Positions 56,787 to 64,000 of a stretch of DNA of 64,000 bases are shown here, piece after piece. Each line of letters opens with the position of its first letter. Positions within the stretch are counted from its first letter, which is position 1. The notes beneath the pieces were generated by a model. The model ran no database searches and had not been told where the DNA came from. It saw only the letters and a list, made by a program, of their open reading frames with translations. The position numbers were made by a program, and so were the translations under genes. This DNA is from Lichtheimia corymbifera B2541 (lineage: Eukaryota; Mucoromycota; Mucoromycetes; Mucorales; Lichtheimiaceae), in the NCBI GenBank assembly GCA_000697475.1, contig JNEU01000786.1:62001-126000 (forward strand), in the 5' to 3' direction.

Positions 56787-57901
56787 CTATTGAAGCTGGC
56801 TAATGTGGTGAGCAATCTCGTCCTTGGAGGATCCAGCCTTGGTCAGTCGATTTAATAATGACAAACGAAGTCGGAGATGTTTCATACGGTCTCTGCGTGC
56901 TTGTTGCTCCAATGTTTGCTGCTGTTGTTGTTGAATCAAGCGCTCCATCATCTCATATTGGTGGTATTGCATTTCCATTACGTCTTGATAATAGGAGGAT
57001 GTCTGTTGATGTTGATGTTGTTGTTGCTGTTGTTGGAGGATATCGTATCGTTGTTGTTGCTGTTGTTGTTGTTGATTATTTGCCAGCGTAGGTCCTGATC
57101 CTGCTACTACTTCCATATCATCTTCTTGTTGATCCTCCTCATTGTGGTTAATGCTACTATCAACATTCTTCATGATTGTTGTTAAGGGCTGCTGTTGCTG
57201 GATGGGTGGCGAGATATCAATGATATCCGTGGGTTGATGGTCATCGTCGATTGATTCCAGACTTTCCCGATCATCAAGAGAACATTCGTCGCTGATGTCT
57301 GAAACTGGTGATGATGATATTACGATGGGTTGACGAATACGAGATGCATGTGAGGGACCACCAATCATATGTTGATTTGTTGATGGGTTGTTGTTGATAC
57401 TTTTTGTGAGTGTACTCGCAACAGACTGTGTCTCGATCATAGGCTGACTTGTTGCTGTGTGGTTGTTGTTGTTGATGATGATTTTTGTGAGTGAATCGAC
57501 AGCACGCTGCGTCTCAACAGCACCGACTAGGTCATAGTAGTAAGCAAAGGTATGCTTCACGGTCTTATAAGCTATTCCATCATCACCATCATCCATGAGT
57601 GATCAGCATATAAAATACCCATTCACTACCTACGTTTCCCATCAAGTGCCTGTTTCCGTGCCGCTTCATACCGCTTGATCCAATCGTTCATCCGTTGATG
57701 TATGTAAGATACTGAAGTCCCAGAATGTCCTTGACTTGAGAGAATCCCGCATATTTCCCGTACCATATCCATCCTGCTTTCATCACGTTTCATTTTTCTA
57801 CCATCAGCTTTGACATATCGGTGATAGTTGCCAGGCACCTTGAACCAACTGAGCAACACTTGGTCCGATGTACGCACTCGGTGTGGCCTTTTCGTTGCCA
57901 T
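56787..57901 (-). CDS. Expanded two-exon family, member 6
   Basis: Exons 57634-57901 and 56787-57571; 350 aa. The N-terminal module is SDQVLLSWFKVPGNYHRYVK, ADGRK, MVREICGILSSQGHSG, DWIKRYEAARKQAL. Exon 2 opens with TVKHTFAYYYDLVGAVE. The linker has long poly-Gln tracts (CAA/CAG runs near 57010-57080), and the end is LRLRLSLLNRLTKAGSSKDE, IAHHISQLQ, with the SKDEI core intact. The donor AAAC|GTAGGT keeps the phase-1 position of the family. The start at 57901 (MATKRPHR) matches member 4 style; an upstream Met at 58012 is open but unlikely. Function unknown. Confidence 0.75.
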
Positions 57902-58203
57902 TTGGAAGCTAATCTCGTACCATTGAATCGAGTGTTGAAGTAGAAATAAAGATCGGTACTTACAATTGCGTGGTGTCAAGGAATGGTGTGTGAGTGTGAA
58001 TGGGTGTGTCAACGAAAGAGTCGCGTCCGAAAGTAAACCAACGCATTAATGACAAAACACCGCGTTTGCACGTGACACAAATTAATCCCATACATAAGAG
58101 TGAGGGTGATTATGTAGAGGCATGCTTTTATTGACAAGCAGGTTGAATAATGCAGGGTAAATGTAGCTAATGATATGCGTATGATGAAGCCAATGACATT
58201 TGA
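57902..58203. other. Promoter of member 6 / 3' flank of member 7
   Basis: A short spacer of about 300 bp. Nothing else is recognised. Confidence 0.5.
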
Positions 58204-58977
58204 TCAAGATGACGATTGTTGTTGCTGTTGTTGATCGACGTTGTTGCCATTCATTTGAGAGTGGAAGTTGTAGAGTGGTTGGAGAAGCTGGATATGCAAA
58301 GATATTTCATCCTCTGAGAACCCTACATTCCTCAGCCGATCGCTCACAGAAAGTATCATAGAAGCTTCAATCTGCATTTCCATCATACGAGCGCGTTCTG
58401 ACTGCCGATCCAATAACTCTTGGCGTTGATCAAGAAGATCCATCACTTGTTCATGTTGTCGCCGCTGTCGCTGGGCCATTTCATCCAACATTTGCATCAT
58501 CTCCTGATAGTGATCGTCATTGAGTTGCTGCTTTGTTGTATCTGAGCGTGGCTTTTTTCGACTATCCTCCATCGCAACTTCAGCGGCGGTTTTGTATCCA
58601 TACTGATGGTAGATCGGGGTATTGCTCTCTTCTCCAAGACGTTCCACCATCCGATAGTAATACTCAAATTCTTCATTCACCAAATCTCTTGAAGCTATGA
58701 TTTACCTTGAATTAGACACTAATGATGATGATACAACCTTACTTACTTACTTACCTCCGTTACAAGCTAATTCATGAGCTTTGCAGAATAACTGTGTCAA
58801 TCTCCATAATCTGGCCTTGATGGTAAGCACTTTTTGCGTCCCTCCTGTCGCCCGATATGCTTCATATATCTCGTCTCCAATATCTCCTCTGCGTTCTGTT
58901 CTGTTTTTGCCGTTCGCCCTCGCGTATCGTGCAAAGTTGCCCGGCTTCTCCAACCAACCGACTAAAAAGTCGTCCAT
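58204..58977 (-). CDS. Expanded two-exon family, member 7 (short form)
   Basis: Exons 58755-58977 and 58204-58694; 237 aa, the shortest member. The N-terminal module begins at once: MDDFLVGWLEKPGNFARYAR, ANGKN. The 20-30 residues that precede it in other members are absent; the frame upstream of 58977 is open and protein-like for about 17 codons but has no ATG, so the original start may have been lost. The intron donor lies in a repeated GTAAGTAAGTAAG. Exon 2: DLVNEEFEYYYRMVERLGEE, a short Gln-rich linker, and MQIEASMILSVSDRLRNVGF, SEDEISLHIQLLQ. Function unknown. Confidence 0.7.
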
Positions 58978-59270
58978 GCGCTTTGCTTCATGGTGACGGT
59001 TGCCATTGGGCTTGTAGGATGAATCGTCCCTTTACCATTACAACAATGCAGCATTAGCGCGTTGCTCATGAGCGATATATACACACTTGGCAACTCACAT
59101 GGAAAGTAGATCTGTCAAAAAAGTGCGGAGAGAAAGAGCATGCTATTATAATACAACGCGACTCAAATTGAGGCATGGTGATGGTTGTGCACTCCGCTAA
59201 TCAATAAGCCGTACGCCCTTATTGTGACATCCTATATAAACATCTTTCCTATCCTATATTATCCTAGCCC
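58978..59270. other. Promoter of member 7 / 3' flank of member 8
   Basis: About 290 bp. Nothing else is recognised. Confidence 0.5.
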
Positions 59271-60463
59271 TTATTGGTCTTGCTGTGGTATCAGTTGTTG
59301 TTGTTGTTGTTGTTGTTGTTGTTCCTCATCCGACGCTCCATTAAGCTGCAAAAGATGAGCCGATATTTGATTCTTTGATAATCCTGCTGCACCCAGTTGA
59401 TCGATCACAGATACCATCAAAGAAGCTTGAACTTGCATTTCATGTATACGGTGACTTCGAGCTTGTTGAGTGAGCAATTCTTGATTTTGTTGCAGTAAGC
59501 GACTCATTTGTTGATTGTGGTATTCTTGTTGTTGATATAAGGTCTCCATCATACGTTGCATGGTAGTTTGGCAATGATGATGCGTTGTGTCGTCATTGTT
59601 GTTATTATTGCCTCTTCTGCTTCTCCTGCTTCTTCTTCTGCTGCTGCTTCTGCTGCTTCTGCTCCTGCTGTTGTTGTTGTTGTTGTTATCATCCGCGGTA
59701 GGTGTAGTACTTTGACGTATGCTTGGTACCGGTAAGCGTCGTGGGCCATTGATGATGTTTTGTTCTGAAAATGAACATAATGTTGAAGAGTCGGGTTGAT
59801 TTGAAGGGATGATTGGCATGTGTGGCACATAATCCGCCTGTGAATAAGCCGAAGAGGAAGAAGACGAGAGATAATCAGGCCCAGGTGAGGGTGATAATGA
59901 AGCTGCTGATGATAATGGACTTCCTTCCAAATACGTATCAAGGCTCACATCGCGACTACTACTGAAGGCTAATCCTGACCGTCGTTTTCGTGGTACCGTT
60001 TCGCGTATGTTGATAGGGAGATCACTGTCGTTGCCAACGTAATCCACAAGTTCATAGTAATAAAGAAATGTCTTGCGCACCGTGAATTCATTCGCTATAG
60101 TATTTAATCAATGATACATTTTGTATATACATCAAACATGAATTTACCTCCAGAACATGCCAATTGATGTGCTTTTTTATATCGCCTCGCCCAACTCATC
60201 ATCTTTTGGTTGGTCGCAATATGACTACGTCCTTGATATCCTGCCGCCTCTAACATCGCAAGCACTTCTCGAGCCATATCTGTCCTGGTTTCGCACCGTC
60301 CATCCTTGTTGGGGTAATTCGGTCCACCACCTTTCACGTATCGTCCATAATTGTCTGGTCGCTTAAACCACTCGAGCAGCACCTCGTCCGAAGACATACT
60401 CCCTACTGGTCTCGAATCGCTGGATTCCGTTGCCGTCCAACGAGGAACCTCTTCAATCTCCAT
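59271..60463 (-). CDS. Expanded two-exon family, member 8
   Basis: Exons 60148-60463 and 59271-60094; 379 aa. The N-terminal module: SDEVLLEWFKRPDNYGRYVK, TDMAREVLAMLEAAGYQGRS, MSWARRYKKAHQLAC; the PGN glycine is Asp here (PDN). Exon 2 opens VRKTFLYYYELVDYVGND. The linker has Ser-, Asn- and Arg/Ser-rich runs, and the end is IHEMQVQASLMVSVIDQLGA, AGLSKNQISAHLLQLNG, then a poly-Gln tail coded by a CAA run (about 59290-59322). The phase-1 intron is 53 bp. Function unknown. Confidence 0.75.
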
Positions 60464-60736
60464 ATTCGATTGCCTAGCAGACTCAATTTAGCACATGAAA
60501 ACGACATCAAAGACGCGTTCGATGGCTTACATTGACAGCATGGGAGTAAGAGAGGAGGGTGTGTGTGCGTAAATGTGAAAGAATAAAGATACTAGAAATG
60601 ATCCACGCGCCGCGCAAATATCATTTTTCAGATAACAAGGAGCAAATTTGTATTTTTTACCACACTTGGATCCTTTATTGAATGATTCATTTTTTACAGC
60701 GATTTGGGGTGTTGGGGGGGAATGGGAATGGGCATG
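60464..60736. other. Promoter of member 8 / 3' flank of member 9
   Basis: About 270 bp with a GGGGGGG run near 60714-60720. No coding evidence. Confidence 0.5.
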
Positions 60737-61799
60737 CTATATATGACGTTCACCCGTAGAGGAGGAGGATGGTGCTGGTGTTGGTGTCGTATGGGGTGAT
60801 TGTGGTTGAAGATGTGTCATGTTTGATGCTATTTCCTCCTTTGAAAAACCGGCATCCTTCATACGTTCAATCAATGATGCTGTCAGGGAAGTTTGCATTT
60901 GCATTTGCTGGCTACGATGGCTTCGGGAGAGTTCGCTGACCAAGTCTTGATACTGATCAATGAGTCGATTGAGCTGTTTATTGTGCATGTCGAGGATGTG
61001 ATTCGTTTGTGCATTGTGCTGGTCAATCAACCGGTACAAGTTTTCCGTGTCGTGATATTGACGTGATGGCTGCAAGCTGACAGCTGGATATGGGTCTCCT
61101 CGTCGTGATTGATGTCTTTGACTTCGAGCAGCACTGAGGGCAGTGTCCTGCTGTCCGTTATAGCGTGATACAGGGCGTCGTTGGCGTTGTTGATTTCGAA
61201 TGATATTTTCTCCAGAAAGTTCACATAAAGCATCCTGTCCACTCTCCATTAATGCAGGTGATTCTCGAGGTGTGCTGAAGTTTTCATAGCCGTGTGAAGA
61301 TGACATGGTCGATAAAGGCAAGGGTGATGCAGGCTCATCATCACCTGTACGTCCACGTTGAACGTGATCCACAAGCTCAAAGTAGTGGTTGAATGCTCTT
61401 TCGACTTGTACCCTGGAAGCTATTATGTACCATCATCAATCACAATGATTCTCATCCCATCATATTTGCTCTTGCTCTCTTACCTCCAGCTCGATCCAAT
61501 CGACGCGCGTTACGATACTTTCTGACCCAAAGACTGCCCCGTACAACGATGCCACTCAAGACGAACCCGGTAAATCCAGCATTTTGCAATAACACCAATA
61601 TATCGCGAGCCACATCGATCTTGCTTTCCTTGGCACGACCAGCCTTCTTTTTGTCGCTATCAGCTTTGTCGAAACGGTCGAAATTGCCAGGCTGCTTGAA
61701 CCATCCAATCAACACGTCGTCCGGCGAAACACCCATGGGTCGTGCATCGGTTTCCCACATGGACTTTTTACTTCTCGACTTTTCCTTTGTTGGAGACAT
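60737..61799 (-). CDS. Expanded two-exon family, member 9
   Basis: Exons 61484-61799 and 60737-61419; 332 aa. The N-terminal module: PDDVLIGWFKQPGNFDRFDK, KIDVARDILVLLQNAGFTG, LWVRKYRNARRL. The phase-1 intron is 64 bp. Exon 2 opens with VQVERAFNHYFELVDHVQRG, an altered YYY block (HYF). The linker is Gln/Ser/Arg-rich, and the end is QQMQMQTSLTASLIERMKDA, GFSKEEIASNMTHLQ, then a Pro/Ser/Thr tail. Start at 61799 (MSPTKEKSRSKK); an ATG five codons earlier (61814) is equally open. It is the right-hand end of the five-gene tandem run. Function unknown. Confidence 0.75.
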
Positions 61800-62606
61800 G
61801 AATGCTAAGGTCAACGTGTGATTAGCAAGAACGGCATTAGACTATTGCGCATGGAAGACTACATACCTTAGAAGATAGTGGTTTTGTAACGGGAGCAATG
61901 GGAAAAGGCTTCGAATACGTACGCGTCTACGCCACTGTTCGCATAAATCGCAACACGGGACAACGTCACCGATTTGTATCACCTGATCACTTCATACTTT
62001 GTTTGCTAAAACACGCGAGATGTCAATCCATACATGTTCTAGCCAGCTATCCGTTCACCTGAAACCGTACCTGTGGTCCCCTCTGGTGTACGTAGTATGT
62101 GGCAAGGGGTCGTGTTATTATTCATAGATATTACTTTGCAAGTGACATTCCTCTTCTCCTTTTCCTACTATTACCAACCTGGCGATCGTCTTGTTGTTGT
62201 TGTTGTTGTATATAGCTATTGTCTCTTGCATGATGATGCACGTCATTTGATACAACATGAACTTAATTGCAACATATATAAATATACAACAATGTGGTCT
62301 GTGTGTTAGCAAACAGCTCTCCTTATTCTCTCGGGGGTGATGGAGATATGATGAATCAATCAAATAATACCAAAAGTGACAAACATTAAAGTCGCGTTGC
62401 CTTGCTCGGTGTTGCTTATCATCCCCATCATATGCTGCCCGAGCCATGCGATCTCATTTCGGTGTTGGTATTCACATTTTACATGATGCCAAAATGTTCT
62501 TCGGTAAGCATAAAAAGGGCAACCATCTAATGACAATGAATCCTCATTCTTTATCTCTCTCTCTCTCTCTCTCTCTCATATTTTTATTATCCAGTGTCCC
62601 ATCCCA
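61800..62606. other. Divergent intergenic region
   Basis: Promoters of member 9 (leftwards) and of the secreted protein gene (rightwards). A (CT)n microsatellite at 62551-62577 lies 30 bp before the latter ATG. Open frames on both strands lack protein features. Confidence 0.5.
62551..62577 (+). repeat. (TC)n microsatellite in the 5' leader
   Basis: About 13 TC units directly upstream of the secreted protein ATG at 62607. It probably lies in the 5' UTR, as pyrimidine-rich leaders do in other genes of this window. Confidence 0.8.
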
Positions 62607-63231
62607 ATGAACAAATATACGCTTACAGTAGCCCTTGTGTTGTTGCTCTCGGCGCTTGTCGATGCTGGTGTAACGCGATTTCCTTCCATCAAACGAGACT
62701 TTTGTTGCGACTCGGATTCCTTCTTATCTTTTATGCCAGGATTTAGCAAAAGCTGGTGCTGTGACCGTGATGACAGAAAGATGCATGATTCTGCTGCTGT
62801 CCATAACAAGCCCTCTGAAATCCATCATCATCAGCACCATAGGCCAACGCCTACAATGAACCAACAACAATACCCTTCGTATCCTCAGCAACAGCAAGAA
62901 CAAGCATCGTCTTCACATTATACAACTCGCCTTGATTCTACACCAGCAACCATCATTGTCAACATTAACAACCCTACACCAGCATCCACAACCACCACTG
63001 CTTCCTCCACATCTACCAAGACACTAGAAGGGGATGCCCGCGAGCACTGTAAAAAGTTGGATGAAAAGGGTTGTAGCAGTGATGAACGTTGCTATTGGGA
63101 AGATAGTCCATCGGAAGCAGGCAAGTCTACTTTTGTTGATAAACCTTCTTAACGATAAGCTAATCTGATTCTCCTCCTCTCATGATGCAGCTCTCGAAAT
63201 TGGCTGTTACCCTGAATCCGATGACGAGTAA
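62607..63231 (+). CDS. Secreted Ser/Thr/Gln-rich protein with C-terminal cysteine module
   Basis: Exons 62607-63120 and 63191-63231; 184 aa. The intron has a GC donor (GCAAGT) and ends in TGCAG. Residues 1-20 are a signal peptide (MNKYTLTVALVLLLSALVDA). Then come RFPSIKRDFCCDS (with a possible Kex2 KR site) and SWCCDRDD, a low-complexity stretch rich in His, Gln, Pro, Ser and Thr (about residues 65-145, likely O-glycosylated), and a compact end: HCKKLDEKGCSSDERCYWED, then after the splice LEIGCYPESDDE. The end module and its phase-1 intron correspond to the secreted protein at 16.6 kb. If the intron is retained, the frame stops at 63152 without the last cysteine. Family and function are not recognised; cell-wall or extracellular role inferred. 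Confidence 0.7.
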
Positions 63232-64000
63232 ATACTTAAGATAATAGCCGTAGTGTTGACATTTTTGACATCCCTTTCCTCTCACTTTCTCTCTCTCTCT
63301 CTGTCGTTGTTGTATTCTTGACTGGCATAATAATACATTGTTCACATGAAGCATTATATCCGCAGGAAAACAAATTTGATGGGATTAAGGGATCATCCAT
63401 CCAACCGCCCCCGTGTTGTTGGGATCGAGTCGCATACCCCTATCTTTTACCTAATATGCCAATATCCAATTTTGGTTACACGTTGACATGCATGAATTCA
63501 GTGAAACTCAGCTGTGGTCGTCATTGTTGTATAGTATTTCATTTTGTCTATTCCCAGATCCAGCGCTTTCAACACCCCATTCCTCGCTAAACACATTTTT
63601 GTGCATCATGTGGTTGAAGCTACACGCTTATAAAGAGATAGGAACCCTTGCATACATGCAAAGTGATAGTATTTGGCATTGTGTACGATGCCACTTTCAG
63701 AGAACCATGAATGCTTTCTTTGTTACAATGTTGTTGTGTAAGAATTTAAGGAGAAGTATGGTATGTGATAAGAATAAAAGGTACTATGCTATCATGACCA
63801 AGCAGCAAGAGGAAGGCATACGCATCAAAAAGAGGAATCAACATCATAATATTGATAACTAGAAAGATCACAAAAATGAGTAAATTTGGTCACATCAAAG
63901 AAGCCATCTGAAGATTCCAAGATGTTTCAAAATAGTTCGGGGAGCAAATGGTTTGATCAAAACAAGTCGTTCAACCTCATACCAATTGCCCGTGATATAC
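63232..64000. other. Right-end intergenic region
   Basis: 3' flank of the secreted protein gene with a TC run at 63286-63302. Open frames here (for example forward 63488-63862) have no protein-like features. Nothing is called. Confidence 0.4.

Noticed and set aside
34585..61799. Family members as complete transposons
   Set aside because: No terminal inverted repeats, target duplications, transposase or integrase motifs were seen around the copies; a transposon origin stays a hypothesis only.
1..64000. tRNA or rRNA genes
   Set aside because: No cloverleaf with A- and B-box-like motifs and no rRNA-like conserved stretch was noticed by eye; a tRNAscan-SE or Rfam search would be decisive.

Overview
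The window is nuclear DNA from a filamentous fungus. Genes are broken by many short introns (mostly 50-130 bp, GT-AG, two GC-AG), promoters carry TATA boxes and pyrimidine-rich leaders, and there are no operons or Shine-Dalgarno sites. Gene content (PPR protein, NAA50, malate dehydrogenase, CCT1, Dal5-type permease, AN1 zinc finger, mitochondrial bL28, F-box/LRR proteins, a giant CH-CH-spectrin-GAR protein) and the many poly-Gln/poly-Ser tracts fit an early-diverging fungus, most likely Mucoromycota/Mucorales. The genus cannot be fixed from the sequence alone.

Layout. 1-11.7 kb is a compact housekeeping block: a PPR gene running off the left edge (-), NAA50 (-), malate dehydrogenase (+), CCT1 (+) and an MFS permease (+) whose TATA box lies about 30 bp after the CCT1 stop. 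11.7-18.5 kb is gene-poor, with a dispersed repeat (12.5-13.75 kb) and two small secreted cysteine-rich proteins. 18.5-32.1 kb is a second conserved block: F-box protein (+), mitochondrial ribosomal protein bL28 (+), AN1/UBL protein (+) and, convergent to it, an 8.9 kb gene (-) for a 2903-residue spectraplakin-like protein.

32-64 kb is accessory. It is dominated by one expanded two-exon family: nine intact members and one dead copy, at 34.6, 39.3 (dead), 41.1, 43.1, 45.1, 54.6, 56.8, 58.2, 59.3 and 60.7 kb. Each has an N-terminal helical module with a W-x3-PGN-[YF]-x-R motif, a phase-1 intron at the same place, a [FY]-x-YY[YH] module, a Gln/Ser/Asp-rich linker, and a C-terminal helix-turn-helix-like module around G[FL]SKDEI. 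No function is known to me; a DNA-binding or transposon-derived regulator is inference. Between them lie three more F-box/LRR genes, two copies of a small acidic protein in a segmental duplication (38.3-39.9 / 40.1-42.6 kb), a dispersed repeat, a foldback element (about 47.95-48.46 kb) and a roughly 105-bp tandem array rich in GACGT (49.8-50.3 kb). A secreted Ser/Thr/Gln-rich protein at 62.6 kb shares its C-terminal cysteine module and intron position with the small secreted protein at 16.6 kb.

Exon structures were assigned by eye from splice motifs, frame and protein similarity; all multi-exon models listed with exons keep frame across every junction.
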